64,000 nt of DNA from Thioalkalivibrio halophilus. GTDB lineage: Bacteria; Pseudomonadota; Gammaproteobacteria; Ectothiorhodospirales; Ectothiorhodospiraceae. A program made the translations under genes and the position numbers. Shown here piece after piece: positions 44,054-53,903 of the stretch; position 1 is the first letter of the stretch; each line of letters opens with the position of its first letter. Below the pieces are notes generated by a model. It worked only from the letters and a program-made list of their open reading frames with translations, did no database searches and was not told the origin of the DNA. Location: positions 1 through 64,000 of the forward strand of contig NZ_MUZR01000010.1 of the NCBI RefSeq assembly GCF_001995255.1. Direction: 5' to 3'.

Positions 44054-44623
44054 ATGACGGCGAGTGCGGAAAATCTGATCTGGATCGATCTGGAAATGAC
44101 CGGCCTGGAGCCGCAAACGGACCGGATCATCGAAGTGGCGACCATCGTAACCGACAAGCACCTCGAGATCCTGGCCGAGGGCCCGGTGATCGCGGTGTTC
44201 CAGTCGCTGGAGGTCCTGGACGGGCTGGACGCCTGGAACCAGCGCACGCACGGCGAATCGGGCCTGCTGGATCGCGTCCGCCACAGCGACCACGACGAGG
44301 CCGCCGCGGAGCGCGAGACGCTGGCGTTTCTGGAAAAGTGGGTACCGAAGGGGCAGTCGCCGATGTGCGGCAATTCCATTTGTCAGGACCGGCGTTTCCT
44401 CGCCCGCTGCATGCCCGAGCTGGAGGCCTGGTTCCACTATCGCAACCTCGACGTATCCACGCTCAAGGAGCTGGCGCGGCGCTGGGCGCCGGACGTGCTC
44501 CAGGGGCTGTCGAAGAACGCTTCGCACCAGGCCCTGCAGGACATCCGTGACTCGATCGACGAGCTGCGCCACTACCGCGAAAAGTTCATTCAGCTCCCGC
44601 CGGCCGCGCGCCCGGCCAGCTGA
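44054..44623 (+). CDS. orn: Oligoribonuclease
   Basis: A 189-residue DEDDh 3'-5' exonuclease that degrades di- and short oligoribonucleotides, including pGpG from c-di-GMP. Catalytic D12/E14 lie in [12 protein letters not shown], and the later Asp/His in [14 protein letters not shown] and the [11 protein letters not shown] motif. Essential in many gammaproteobacteria. Its 3' end overlaps the convergent nadB by 34 bp. Confidence 0.97.
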   Translation: MTASAENLIWIDLEMTGLEPQTDRIIEVATIVTDKHLEILAEGPVIAVFQSLEVLDGLDAWNQRTHGESGLLDRVRHSDHDEAAAERETLAFLEKWVPKGQSPMCGNSICQDRRFLARCMPELEAWFHYRNLDVSTLKELARRWAPDVLQGLSKNASHQALQDIRDSIDELRHYREKFIQLPPAARPAS

Positions 44624-46239
44624 CCGGCGGGCGAGGGCGGCACCAGAACCGTGGGGATGCCGTCCAGTTCCGGGTCACGCTCGGGGTAGTCCAGCAGATA
44701 GTGCAGGCCGCGGCTCTCGCGTCGGGCCAGCGCGCTCTGCACGATGATCTCGGCCACCATGCCGAGGTTGCGCAGCTCGATCAGGTCGGGCGAGATCCGG
44801 TAGTGGCTGTAATATTCGTGGATCTCTTCCTGCAGGATGCGGATTCGGCGCTGCGCGCGCAGCAACCGGCTACGGGTGCGCACGATCCCGACATAGTCCC
44901 ACATCAGCCGACGCAGTTCGTCCCAGTCGTGCGCCACCACCACTTCTTCTTCCGATTCGGTTACCCGTGATTCGTCCCAGGCCGCCGGTACCGGCAGGGC
45001 CTCCGGAGCGGGCAGATCGGTCTGCGACAGGATGTGCTCGGCCGCGGCGCGGGCGTAGACCAGGCATTCCAGCAGCGAATTGCTGGCCATGCGGTTGGCG
45101 CCGTGCAGCCCGGTGCATGAGACTTCACCGGCGGCATACAGGCCCGGAAGATCGGTCTGGCCGAAATGATTCACCACAACCCCGCCGCAGGTGTAGTGCG
45201 CGGCGGGAACCACCGGCAACGGCTCGCGCGTCATGTCGAAGCCGTATTCGAGGCAGCGTTCGTGAATGGTAGGGAAGTGCTCGCGGATGAAATCCGCCGC
45301 CTTGTGGCTGATGTCGAGATAGACATGGTCGATCCCGAGGCGTTTCATCTCGTGGTCCACCGCGCGCGCCACGATGTCGCGCGGGGCCAGTTCGGCGCGC
45401 TCGTCGAAGCGCGGCATGAAGCGTTCCCCGTCCGGCAGCTTCAGTAGCCCGCCTTCGCCGCGCACTGCCTCCGAGATCAGGAACGACTTGGCCCGGGGGT
45501 GGTACAGGCAGGTCGGGTGGAACTGCATGAATTCCATGTTGGCGATGCGGCAGCCGGCGCGCCAGGCCATCGCAATCCCGTCGCCGGTGGCGCCGTCGGG
45601 ATTGGAGCTGTAGAGATAGACCCGGCTGGCGCCCCCGGTAGCCATGATCACCGTGGGCGCCATGATCGTCTGTACCTCGCGGGTCGCGGTATCCTGGACA
45701 TAGGCCCCGACCACACGGCGCACGCCGTCCACCCGCGAGGTGATCAGATCCACCGCCACATGGCGTTCGAGTACGTCGATGCTGGCGGTGTCGCCGGTGC
45801 TGCGCACCAGCGCGTCCTCGATCGCGCGGCCGGTGGCATCGGCGGCATGTGCCACGCGGCGGGCGCTGTGCCCGCCCTCGCGCGTCAGATGCAGCCGGCT
45901 GCGGCCCTCGAACGATTCGCGCGTGAACGGCACCCCGAGGTTGAGCAGCCACTGGATCGCCTCGGGCCCGGCCGCGACGGTGCGGCGCACCGCGTCCGCA
46001 TCGCACAGCCCGGCACCGGCGTCGATGGTGTCGTCGATATGGGCGTCGAAGGAATCCTGGCGGTCGAGCACTGCCGAGATGCCGCCCTGGGCATAGCGGG
46101 TCGAGCCCTCGTCCACCGGGCCCTTGCTGAGGACCACGACCCGGCGATGCGGGGCGAGATGCAGGGCCGCGCTCAGTCCGGCCGCACCGCTGCCGATTAC
46201 CAGCACGTCGGCTTTGCGGGCTTGTTGTGCTGTATCCAT
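44590..46239 (-). CDS. nadB: L-aspartate oxidase
   Basis: A FAD-dependent enzyme oxidising L-aspartate to iminoaspartate, the first step of NAD synthesis; NadA then makes quinolinate, the substrate of NadC. The 549-residue protein has the FAD motif [15 protein letters not shown], the substrate loop [12 protein letters not shown], and [29 protein letters not shown] and [29 protein letters not shown], all diagnostic. The C-terminus extends over the end of orn on the opposite strand. Divergent from rpoE. Confidence 0.97.
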   Translation of the reverse strand: MDTAQQARKADVLVIGSGAAGLSAALHLAPHRRVVVLSKGPVDEGSTRYAQGGISAVLDRQDSFDAHIDDTIDAGAGLCDADAVRRTVAAGPEAIQWLLNLGVPFTRESFEGRSRLHLTREGGHSARRVAHAADATGRAIEDALVRSTGDTASIDVLERHVAVDLITSRVDGVRRVVGAYVQDTATREVQTIMAPTVIMATGGASRVYLYSSNPDGATGDGIAMAWRAGCRIANMEFMQFHPTCLYHPRAKSFLISEAVRGEGGLLKLPDGERFMPRFDERAELAPRDIVARAVDHEMKRLGIDHVYLDISHKAADFIREHFPTIHERCLEYGFDMTREPLPVVPAAHYTCGGVVVNHFGQTDLPGLYAAGEVSCTGLHGANRMASNSLLECLVYARAAAEHILSQTDLPAPEALPVPAAWDESRVTESEEEVVVAHDWDELRRLMWDYVGIVRTRSRLLRAQRRIRILQEEIHEYYSHYRISPDLIELRNLGMVAEIIVQSALARRESRGLHYLLDYPERDPELDGIPTVLVPPSPAGQLAGRAAGGS

Positions 46240-46311
46240 GCGTCAGGTAACGTTTTGCGCTTGTTGCGCAATGGCCGGGAAGCCGGGAGCAATCCCCGGC
46301 GAGCGGGTTTC

Positions 46312-46339
46312 GAACTTCATGCAGGTCAGGCGGTCCATG
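46312..46339 (+). promoter_or_regulatory. Possible sigma-E promoter of the rpoE operon
   Basis: GAACTT (46312-46317), a 16 bp spacer and TCCATG match the sigma-E -35 exactly and the -10 loosely. It starts about 72 bp upstream of rpoE and would give positive autoregulation as in E. coli and Pseudomonas. Confidence 0.55.
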
Positions 46340-46383
46340 AACCCTAGAATACTGGAGACGAGTCGCCGAACGGGAGTCCCCGG

Positions 46384-46962
46384 ATGAGCGAGAAGGCTTC
46401 CGACGAGGCCCTGGTTCGGCGTGTCCAGAATGGCGAGAAAGAGGCCTTCGATATCCTGGTCCTGAAGTATCAGCACAAGATCGTGAATCTTGTCGGCCGC
46501 TATGTGCACGACCACGCCACGGCCCTGGACATCGCCCAGGAAGCCTTTATCAAGGCCTATCGCGGTCTCGCGAACTTTCGCGGCGAAAGTGCGTTCTACA
46601 CCTGGCTGTACCGGATCGCCATCAACACCGCGAAGAATCATCTCGTCTCCCAGGGGCGCCGCCGGCCCGAATCCGAAGTCGATGCGCAGGATGCCGAACA
46701 AATGGGGGGCGATTCCGCTCTCAAGGATAATGCAACCCCCGAGGGGGAAGCGCTGTCGCAGGAGATAGAGGCGGCCGTCCAGCGCACGATCGACGAGCTG
46801 CCGGACGATTTGCGGACCGCGATCACTCTGCGCGAGATCGAAGGTCTGAGCTACGAGGAAATCGCGCAGACCATGGGATGTCCGATCGGCACGGTCCGGT
46901 CGCGCATCTTCCGGGCGCGCGAGGCCATCGACGAGACCTTGCGACCATTGTTGAACGACTGA
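46384..46962 (+). CDS. rpoE: RNA polymerase sigma-E factor (AlgU/RpoE)
   Basis: The ECF sigma factor for envelope stress. The 192-residue protein has region 2 (FDILVLKYQHKIVNLVGRYV, DIAQEAFIKAYRGLANFRGESAFYTWLYRIAINTAKN) and region 4 (LPDDLRTAITLREIEGLSYEEIAQTMGCPIGTVRSRIFRAR). Near-identity to AlgU/RpoE over these parts makes the call firm. It is followed by rseA, rseB, rseC and mucD, the algU-mucABCD arrangement. A sigma-E-like promoter lies upstream. Confidence 0.98.
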   Translation: MSEKASDEALVRRVQNGEKEAFDILVLKYQHKIVNLVGRYVHDHATALDIAQEAFIKAYRGLANFRGESAFYTWLYRIAINTAKNHLVSQGRRRPESEVDAQDAEQMGGDSALKDNATPEGEALSQEIEAAVQRTIDELPDDLRTAITLREIEGLSYEEIAQTMGCPIGTVRSRIFRAREAIDETLRPLLND

Positions 46963-46976
46963 ATGAGCATGATCGT

Positions 46977-47582
46977 ATGAGTGAACAAGTCAGCAAGACG
47001 GAGCGTCTCTCGGCCCTGGTGGACGACGAGACCGAGGCGTTCGAGACGCGTCGCCTGGTGGACGAGCTGCTGCAGTCGGAGGAAGATCGCAAGCAATGGG
47101 AACGCTATCACCTGATCGGGGACTCGCTGCGCGGCGGGATGCGCATGACCGCGCCACCGGACCTGCTTGAGGGCGTGCGCGAACAGCTGGCCGAGGAAGA
47201 GCCGCTGCATGTCGCGCCGGCTCCCGCCGGCGTCGAGCAGGCAACCCGTTCGCGGTGGTTCCGGCCGGTGGTCGGTACCGGGGTCGCGGCCGCCGTGGCG
47301 GTGGTGACCCTGGTGGGCATGCAGATGATGGGTGCCGGCCAGCCCGGTGGTGACGCGACGCCCGGCATGGCCGAAGGCGGGGCGCCCCCGGCCGAGGTGC
47401 AGACGGCGCGCTCGGCCGAGGGCCCGGAGCAGGCGTCCGCCGGCGCCGGCATGCCCGAGGCCGACGGACCTGGCGAGGAGCTGGACCCGCGCTTCGTGCG
47501 CTACTTCGAGAACCACGCCGATCTGACCGGTCCGGGCTCCGCGGCCTTCGGGCGCGTACGTTATTCGGTTGGCGAAGAGTAA
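46977..47582 (+). CDS. rseA: Anti-sigma-E factor
   Basis: A 201-residue inner-membrane protein. The N-terminal cytoplasmic domain (SALVDDETEAFETRRLVDELLQ, residues 12-33) binds RpoE. One membrane helix (about 98-115, GTGVAAAVAVVTLVGMQM) leads to a periplasmic domain that RseB binds and stress proteases cleave. The periplasmic part here is unusually rich in Gly, Ala and Pro. ATG 46977 follows rpoE by 14 bp. Family signals MucA/RseA. Confidence 0.93.
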   Translation: MSEQVSKTERLSALVDDETEAFETRRLVDELLQSEEDRKQWERYHLIGDSLRGGMRMTAPPDLLEGVREQLAEEEPLHVAPAPAGVEQATRSRWFRPVVGTGVAAAVAVVTLVGMQMMGAGQPGGDATPGMAEGGAPPAEVQTARSAEGPEQASAGAGMPEADGPGEELDPRFVRYFENHADLTGPGSAAFGRVRYSVGEE

Positions 47583-47585
47583 ACC

Positions 47586-48581
47586 ATGATGTACGGAGGT
47601 CTGCCCTGGGTGCTGGCGGCTTCCGTCGCCCTGCTCCCGCTGCCGGTGATCGCCAGTGATCCCGGCCCCGCCGAGTGGCTGGAACGCATGTCCGCGAGCG
47701 TCCACTCGGAAAGTTACCGGGGGACATTCGTCCTGCAGCGCAAGGATCGCCTCGATACGGTGCGCGTGATCCACGCCGTCGAGGACGGAGGCTATCGCGA
47801 GCGGCTGCATACCCTCAGTGGCCAGGAGCGCGAGGTTGTGCGCTCGGTGGACCGTCTCAGTGCCCAGTCCGGGACCGGGGCCGCCTCCGGCGGGCAGGCT
47901 GCGGAGGCCGGCTCCACCCCGCGCTGGCCGGTAAGTTCCCCGGTTCACCTGCTTGCGGAACACGATGGCTATTCCCTCAAGGATCAGGGTCGCAGCCGCG
48001 TGGCCGGGCATGCCTGCCGCATGCTGCTGGCCCGCGCCGGTGACCTGCTGCGCTACAGCCACCGCTACTGCCTGCACGAAGACACCGGCCTGCCGCTGCT
48101 CAGCGAACTCTATTCCGGGAGCGGCCAGCTGCTCGAACGCCTGGCGTTTACCGATCTCGAACTGCTGGACCGCGTGCCGGACGCCGCCCTCGAGCCGGTC
48201 AGTGAAGGGGCTGACCGCATCGAGGTGCGCGCCGAGCGCGGACATCTGCGCCCCGACCCCGACGGCCGGGACTGGGGCTTCAGTGAACTGCCGTCGGGCT
48301 TCCGCCTGGTGGTGGCGCGTGAACGCAGCAGCGATGATCCGGAACAGCCCGGCCGCTATTTCGTGGTCAGCGATGGCCTGGCCTCGGTCTCGGTGTACGT
48401 AGAGCCGGTGGAAGGTGAGCGCCGGTTCGAGGGCGCGACCCGCGCCGGTGCCACGCACGCGGTGGCCCGGATCGAAGGCGATTATCAGATCACGGCCGTC
48501 GGCGACGTGCCCCGCGAAACCGTGGAGCGCCTCGCTGCTGCCATGCATCCGCCGCAGCCCGTTGGGGGGCGGCATGAGTGA
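47586..48581 (+). CDS. rseB: Periplasmic regulator of sigma-E (RseB/MucB)
   Basis: A 331-residue periplasmic protein protecting RseA from cleavage and sensing lipid or LPS signals. A signal peptide (1-23) precedes the MucB/RseB two-domain fold: WLERMSASVHSESYRGTFVLQRKDRLDTVRVIHAVEDGGYRERL and the C-terminal GFRLVVARE and SVSVYVEPVEG region. It starts three bases after rseA and its end overlaps rseC. Two consecutive ATGs begin the gene. Confidence 0.94.
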   Translation: MMYGGLPWVLAASVALLPLPVIASDPGPAEWLERMSASVHSESYRGTFVLQRKDRLDTVRVIHAVEDGGYRERLHTLSGQEREVVRSVDRLSAQSGTGAASGGQAAEAGSTPRWPVSSPVHLLAEHDGYSLKDQGRSRVAGHACRMLLARAGDLLRYSHRYCLHEDTGLPLLSELYSGSGQLLERLAFTDLELLDRVPDAALEPVSEGADRIEVRAERGHLRPDPDGRDWGFSELPSGFRLVVARERSSDDPEQPGRYFVVSDGLASVSVYVEPVEGERRFEGATRAGATHAVARIEGDYQITAVGDVPRETVERLAAAMHPPQPVGGRHE

Positions 48582-49053
48582 CTGGATCGAGGAACAGGGT
48601 GAAGTCATCGAAGTGGACGGGCACACCGCCCGCGTGCGCATCCAGCGCCGTTCCACCTGTGGCAGCTGTTCCGCGCGCAGCGGTTGTGGCAGCGGGATTC
48701 TGTCGGACGTCCTCGGGCGCAAGCCCATCGAAGTTCGGGTCGGCCATTCCGGCGACCTGCAGGCCGGCGATACCGTCACTCTCGGCGTGCGCGATACCGC
48801 GCTGGTTGCGGGTGCGCTGATGATGTATCTGCTGCCGCTGGCCGGACTGATCGGCGTGCCCGCACTGGGCATGGCCCTGTTCCCCGGGGCCGGCGAGGGC
48901 ATGCTGCTCCTGGCGGGCCTCGCGGGACTGGGGGCAGGCCTGCTCAGCGTGCGCCGCTGGATGAGCCAGCGCGATGCCGCGTTCCAGCCGGTGGTGCTCG
49001 CGCGCCAGCCGGGCAGCGGCGTAGTGCGGCCGGTTGCCACCCGCACCGGCTGA
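48574..49053 (+). CDS. rseC: RseC/MucC family integral membrane protein
   Basis: A 159-residue inner-membrane protein. The N-terminal part carries a Cys-rich motif (CGSCSARSGCGSG, about 28-40), and two helices lie about 75-98 and 105-125. It is homologous to the RseC positive regulator of sigma-E and to RnfH-like electron transfer systems. ATG 48574 overlaps the rseB stop by eight bases. It follows the usual operon order. Confidence 0.9.
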   Translation: MSDWIEEQGEVIEVDGHTARVRIQRRSTCGSCSARSGCGSGILSDVLGRKPIEVRVGHSGDLQAGDTVTLGVRDTALVAGALMMYLLPLAGLIGVPALGMALFPGAGEGMLLLAGLAGLGAGLLSVRRWMSQRDAAFQPVVLARQPGSGVVRPVATRTG

Positions 49054-49135
49054 TCCTGCCGCGGCCCGCGGGGAACTTGCGCGCTTTCGCGGCGTCCAGA
49101 GGCATGTCCTTTCAAGCTTCCCGGAGAGGGGTTCA

Positions 49136-50557
49136 ATGATGCTGAAACCGATGCAATGGGCGCTGGTCGCCCTGGTCTTTCTGGCCCTGTCCCTGCCCGC
49201 TTCGGCGCGGCCTCTGCCTGATTTCGTGCCGCTGGCGGAAGAACACAGCCCGGCGGTGGTGAACATCTCGGCCACCCGCACCACCGAGGTGCCCGAGCAC
49301 GGCGGCATGCGCCAGTTCGAAGGGACACCGTTCGAGGACCTGTTCGAGCGTTTCTTCGGCGAGCCCCCGGGGTCCGGTGGCGACCCGCGCCAGCGCGAGC
49401 GTGATTCGCTCGGCTCCGGCTTCATCTACAGCGAAGACGGCTACATCGTGACCGCCAACCACGTGGTCGAGGGTGCCTCGGAGATCGTGGTCCACCTGTC
49501 CGATCGCCGCGTGTTCAATGCCGAGGTCGTCGGTACCGACCCGCAGAGCGACGTGGCCCTGCTGAAGATCGACGCCGAGGACCTGCCCACGCTGGAGCTG
49601 GGTTCCTCCGAGGAGCTCCGGGTCGGCGAATGGGTCCTGGCGATCGGCTCGCCGTTCGGCTTTGATCATTCGGTCACCGCCGGGATCGTCAGCGCCAAGG
49701 GGCGCAGCCTGCCGAGCGAGAACTACGTGCCCTTCATCCAGACCGACGTGGCCATCAACCCGGGCAACTCCGGCGGCCCGCTGATGAACCTGGACGGCGA
49801 GGTGATCGGCATCAACGCCCAGATCTACAGCCGTACCGGCGGGTTCATGGGGCTGTCGTTCGCAGTGCCCATCGAAGTGGTGGGCGACGTGGTGACCCAG
49901 CTGCGCGACCATGGCGAAGTCACCCGCGGCTGGCTGGGCGTGCTGATCCAGGAGGTTACCCGGGATCTGGCCGAGTCGTTCGGCATGGACAAGCCCTCTG
50001 GTGCTCTGGTGGCCCGCGTGCAGGCGGACAGCCCCGCGGAGAAGGCGGGGTTCGAGGCCGGTGACGTGATCCTGCGCTTCAATGGCCTGGACGTGCCGAA
50101 TTCCAGCGCGCTGCCGCCGATCGTCGGCCGCACGCCGGTGGGTGCCGAGGTCGAAGTGGACATTCGGCGCGGTTCCGAGGACAAGACCCTCGAGGTCACC
50201 ATCGAGGCGCTGCCCGAAGACATTGCCGAACGCCGCGCGGCCCCCGAACAGCCGGGCGAGGCCCGGCCCGAGCCGCAGAGCCTTCTGGGCATGCGCCTCG
50301 AGCCGCTGGATGCCGAAACGCGCGAGGAGCTCGGCGTCGACAACGGCCTGGTGGTGCTGGAGGTCGAGGACAACCCCGCGCGCAGCGCCGGCGTGCGGCC
50401 GGGCGACGTGATCGTGCAGTTCGCGCGGCAGCCGGTGGGATCGCTGGAAGAGCTGGAAGAGCGCGTCGAGCAGGCCGGCCCCGGCACGACCGTGCCGGTG
50501 CTGATCCAGCGCGGTGGCAACCCCACCTTCATCGCCCTGCGCATTCCGCAGGATTGA
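49136..50557 (+). CDS. mucD: Periplasmic serine protease/chaperone (DegP/MucD)
   Basis: A 473-residue Deg-family protease. A signal peptide (1-25, ending ASA) precedes the trypsin-like domain with catalytic His (ANHVVEG), Asp (SDVALLKID) and Ser (GNSGGPL), then two PDZ domains (GWLGVLIQEV; GDVIVQFARQPVG). It degrades or refolds misfolded envelope proteins, matching its place in the sigma-E operon. GGAGAGG lies nine bases before ATG 49136. rseC ends 82 bp upstream. Confidence 0.96.
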   Translation: MMLKPMQWALVALVFLALSLPASARPLPDFVPLAEEHSPAVVNISATRTTEVPEHGGMRQFEGTPFEDLFERFFGEPPGSGGDPRQRERDSLGSGFIYSEDGYIVTANHVVEGASEIVVHLSDRRVFNAEVVGTDPQSDVALLKIDAEDLPTLELGSSEELRVGEWVLAIGSPFGFDHSVTAGIVSAKGRSLPSENYVPFIQTDVAINPGNSGGPLMNLDGEVIGINAQIYSRTGGFMGLSFAVPIEVVGDVVTQLRDHGEVTRGWLGVLIQEVTRDLAESFGMDKPSGALVARVQADSPAEKAGFEAGDVILRFNGLDVPNSSALPPIVGRTPVGAEVEVDIRRGSEDKTLEVTIEALPEDIAERRAAPEQPGEARPEPQSLLGMRLEPLDAETREELGVDNGLVVLEVEDNPARSAGVRPGDVIVQFARQPVGSLEELEERVEQAGPGTTVPVLIQRGGNPTFIALRIPQD

Positions 50558-50606
50558 CGGCCATCACGCGCCGGCCTCGGGCGCTCCCGGGGCCGGCCCA
50601 TCGCAC

Positions 50607-50846
50607 ATGAAGCAACTGACGGTGTACCATCGAGAAGGTTGCGGGCTCTGCGAGCACATGCTCGCGGAGCTTTTTGCTTTGCAAAGCCGTTATACTTTCA
50701 CGCTCGACGTCGTCGACATCGACGAGGACCCGGACCTGCGGGAGCGCTACAACACCAAGGTGCCGGTGCTCGCGGTCGACGGCGACATTCTCTGCTGCCA
50801 CTTTCTTGATCGAGAGGCACTGCTGGACCTGCTGGGGCCCGCATGA
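50607..50846 (+). CDS. Glutaredoxin-like protein (DUF836)
   Basis: A 79-residue thioredoxin-fold protein with CGLC as its redox site (CGLC at 12-15) and KVPVLAVDG, the cis-Pro loop. It belongs to the short glutaredoxin-like family often placed before lepA. Its TGA overlaps the lepA ATG. The local sequence around 50671-50700 (TTTTTGC..TTATACTTTC) is unusually AT-rich for this genome and could include an internal promoter for lepA. Confidence 0.85.
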   Translation: MKQLTVYHREGCGLCEHMLAELFALQSRYTFTLDVVDIDEDPDLRERYNTKVPVLAVDGDILCCHFLDREALLDLLGPA

Positions 50847-52645
50847 GTGATACCCGTCTGACCCGCAATTTTTCCATCATCGCCCACATCGACCACGGCA
50901 AGTCGACCCTGGCGGACCGCCTGATCCAGGGCTGTCGCGGGCTGACCGAGCGCGAGATGTCGGAGCAGGTGCTGGACTCCATGGATCTCGAGCGCGAGCG
51001 CGGGATTACCATCAAGGCGCAGAGCGTGTCGCTGTACTACGACGCCAACGACGGCCAGCGCTACCAGCTGAACTTCATCGACACCCCGGGCCACGTGGAT
51101 TTCTCCTACGAGGTCTCGCGCTCGCTGTACGCCTGCGAGGGCGCGCTGCTGGTGGTGGATGCCTCCCAGGGCGTGGAGGCGCAGAGCGTGGCCAACTGCT
51201 ACACGGCCATCGACCAGGGGCTGGAGGTCGTGCCGGTCCTCAACAAGATCGACCTGCCCGCGGCCGAACCCGACCGCGTGGCCGACGAGATCGAGGACGT
51301 GATCGGGATCGAGGCCACCGACGCCCTGCGGGTGTCGGCCAAGACCGGCGAGGGCATCAGCGAGCTGCTGGAGGAGCTGGTGCGGCGCATCCCCCCGCCG
51401 CAGGGCGATTCGGAGGCCCCGCTGAAGGCGCTGATCATCGACTCGTGGTACGACAACTACCTGGGCGTGGTGGCCCTGGTGCGGGTCAAGGCCGGGCGCC
51501 TGCATGCCGGCCAGAAGATCAAGGCGATGGCGGTGGAGCGCCCGCACGAGGTCAATCGCGTGGGGGTATTCACGCCCAAGCCGGTGGATCGCGAGTATCT
51601 GGACGTCGGCGAGGTGGGCTACATGATTGCCACCATCAAGGACATCTCCGGGGCCAAGGTCGGTGACACGATCACCGACTTCAACAACCCGGCGGACGAG
51701 CCGATCCCCGGGTTCCAGGAGATCCAGCCGCGGGTGTTCGCCGGCCTGTTCCCGGTCTCCGCGGACGACTTCAACGACCTGCGCGACGCGCTCGACAAGC
51801 TGCGCCTGAACGATGCCGCGCTGTCATTCGAGCCGGAGACCTCGGCGGCCCTGGGCTTCGGCTTTCGCTGCGGCTTCCTCGGCATGCTGCACATGGAGAT
51901 CGTGCAGGAACGCCTGGAGCGCGAATACGGCCTGGACCTGATCAATACCGCCCCCACCGTGGTCTACGAGGTGGAAAAGAACGACGGCAGCGTGGTGTCC
52001 GTGCACAATCCCTCGGAGCTGCCGCCGAACAACGAGGTCGCCGAGATCCGCGAGCCGGTCATCGAGGCGAATATCCTCGTGCCGCAGGAGTACGTCGGCG
52101 CGGTCATGACCCTGTGCGTGGAAAAGCGCGGGGTGCAGACCCGCATGGCCTATCACGGGCGTCAGGTGCAGCTGTCCTACGAACTGCCGATGGCCGAGGT
52201 CATGCTGGACTTCTTCGACCGGCTCAAGTCCGCAACCCGAGGCTATGCCTCGTTCGACTACCACCCGCTGCGTTTCCAGGCGGCCCCGCTGGTGCGGGTC
52301 GATATCCTGATCAACGGCGACCGGGTGGATGCGCTGTCGGCCATCGTGCACCGGGATCAATCCGAGTCGCGTGGACGCGAGATCACCGAGCGCATGGCGA
52401 AGATCATTCCGCGGCAGATGTACGAGGTGGCCATCCAGGCGGCGATCGGCTCCAAGATCATCGCGCGCTCGACGGTCAAGGCGATGCGCAAGAACGTGCT
52501 CGCCAAGTGCTACGGCGGGGACGTGAGCCGCAAACGCAAGCTGCTGGAGAAACAGAAGGAAGGCAAGAAGCGGATGAAGTCCATCGGCAAGGTGGACGTT
52601 CCGCAGGAGGCCTTTCTCGCGGTACTCTCGGTGGACGAGAAATGA
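50843..52645 (+). CDS. lepA: Elongation factor 4
   Basis: A 600-residue translational GTPase that back-translocates or remodels ribosomes under stress and high salt. G1 [15 protein letters not shown]3 DTPGHVDF, G4 NKID, and the LepA-specific C-terminal domain ([53 protein letters not shown]) are all present. Length equals the E. coli protein. It is followed by lepB, the usual pair. Confidence 0.98.
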   Translation: MSDTRLTRNFSIIAHIDHGKSTLADRLIQGCRGLTEREMSEQVLDSMDLERERGITIKAQSVSLYYDANDGQRYQLNFIDTPGHVDFSYEVSRSLYACEGALLVVDASQGVEAQSVANCYTAIDQGLEVVPVLNKIDLPAAEPDRVADEIEDVIGIEATDALRVSAKTGEGISELLEELVRRIPPPQGDSEAPLKALIIDSWYDNYLGVVALVRVKAGRLHAGQKIKAMAVERPHEVNRVGVFTPKPVDREYLDVGEVGYMIATIKDISGAKVGDTITDFNNPADEPIPGFQEIQPRVFAGLFPVSADDFNDLRDALDKLRLNDAALSFEPETSAALGFGFRCGFLGMLHMEIVQERLEREYGLDLINTAPTVVYEVEKNDGSVVSVHNPSELPPNNEVAEIREPVIEANILVPQEYVGAVMTLCVEKRGVQTRMAYHGRQVQLSYELPMAEVMLDFFDRLKSATRGYASFDYHPLRFQAAPLVRVDILINGDRVDALSAIVHRDQSESRGREITERMAKIIPRQMYEVAIQAAIGSKIIARSTVKAMRKNVLAKCYGGDVSRKRKLLEKQKEGKKRMKSIGKVDVPQEAFLAVLSVDEK

Positions 52646-52692
52646 CGGGAACCACCGGGCCGTCGGGCCGGTAGCGGGGGCGGGGAAACAAC

Positions 52693-53463
52693 ATGGCGAA
52701 TCTGGAACTGATCCTGGTCGTGGCGACCGCGGTAACCGGCCTGATCTGGCTGGCATGGGCGGTGCTGCGCCGACGGCTGAGCCCCGAACGTCGGGCGAAG
52801 ATGCCGTGGTACGTGGACTACTCGCGCTCGTTCTTCCCGATCCTGCTGATCGTGCTGGTCCTGCGCTCGTTCGTTGCCGAACCGTTCCGCATCCCCTCGG
52901 GCTCCATGATGCCGACCCTGCTGGTGGGCGATTTCATCATGGTGAACAAGTTTTCCTATGCCGTACGCCTGCCGGTGACGCGCACGAAGATCCTCGACAC
53001 CGGGGCCCCGGAACGCGGCGAGGTCGCGGTGTTCAAGTATCCGCGCAACCCGGCCGAGGACTACATCAAGCGCGTCGTGGGCCTGCCCGGCGACGAGATC
53101 GAGTTTCGCGACCGCGTGCTGTACGTCAACGGCGAGCCGCAGCCGGCCGAAGAGGTCGGTACCTTCGACGGCGAGGGCTCCGGTGCGGTGATGTCCGGTG
53201 CCACGCTGTTCGAAGAAAACATGGGCGACCGGACGTACAACACCCTGATGCGCGAGGATCGCCCGACCGCGGAAGGGCGCGTGGTCGTGCCGGAGGGGCA
53301 CTACTTCATGGTCGGGGACAATCGCGACAACTCCAACGACAGCCGGTCGTGGGGCTTCGTGTCCGAGGAGCTGCTGGTGGGGCGCGCGCTCTTCATCTGG
53401 CTGCACTGGGATTACAATGGTAACCATAGGGACTTTTCCCGAATCGGACAGACCATACGCTGA
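52693..53463 (+). CDS. lepB: Signal peptidase I
   Basis: The inner-membrane serine/lysine protease removing signal peptides. The 256-residue protein has two N-terminal helices, catalytic S71 (PSGSMMPTLL) and K126 (EDYIKRVVGLPGD), and the C-terminal box GDNRDNSNDSR. An insertion (YLRR-like region around 155-190) is typical of gammaproteobacterial LepB. It lies 47 bp after lepA with GGGGGCGGGG upstream. Confidence 0.97.
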   Translation: MANLELILVVATAVTGLIWLAWAVLRRRLSPERRAKMPWYVDYSRSFFPILLIVLVLRSFVAEPFRIPSGSMMPTLLVGDFIMVNKFSYAVRLPVTRTKILDTGAPERGEVAVFKYPRNPAEDYIKRVVGLPGDEIEFRDRVLYVNGEPQPAEEVGTFDGEGSGAVMSGATLFEENMGDRTYNTLMREDRPTAEGRVVVPEGHYFMVGDNRDNSNDSRSWGFVSEELLVGRALFIWLHWDYNGNHRDFSRIGQTIR

Positions 53464-53487
53464 TACATGACAGGGACGGGGGTAACC

Positions 53488-53862
53488 ATGCAATCGAAGA
53501 CCAGAATGAAGGGCGCCGGGGCAACCACCATCATGGCCATGATCTTCCTGGCCCTGATCGTGCTGACCTTCATCATCCAGATGGGCACGCAGTACACCCA
53601 GTACATGACGGTGCGCTCGATCATGCAGGACGTGGCGGAGCAGCCGGGGGCGGCCGACAAGAGCGAAGACGAGCTGTGGAGCGAGATGAACCGGCGCTTT
53701 CAGCTGAACACGGTGCCGGAGGAGATCGAGGAGGAGCACTTCTCGGTTGGCGAGGGCGACGAAGGCCCGGCGATGATGATCGACTACGAGATCCGGCGCG
53801 GCTTTCTGGGCAACATCGACATCGTCGCGCAGTTCTCCTATTCCGCGACCCTGGCGGACTGA
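53488..53862 (+). CDS. DUF4845 membrane protein
   Basis: A 124-residue protein with one N-terminal helix (about 12-32, TTIMAMIFLALIVLTFIIQM) and a periplasmic domain with YTQYMTVRSIMQDVAEQPG and IDYEIRRGFLGNIDIVAQFSYS, typical of DUF4845. It is nearly always placed between lepB and rnc in gammaproteobacteria; function unknown. ATG 53488 has GGGGG upstream; ATG 53467 has no site. Confidence 0.88.
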   Translation: MQSKTRMKGAGATTIMAMIFLALIVLTFIIQMGTQYTQYMTVRSIMQDVAEQPGAADKSEDELWSEMNRRFQLNTVPEEIEEEHFSVGEGDEGPAMMIDYEIRRGFLGNIDIVAQFSYSATLAD

Positions 53863-53903
53863 CGACATGCGACCGGGACGGGAACGGAAGGATCCAGACG
53901 TGC

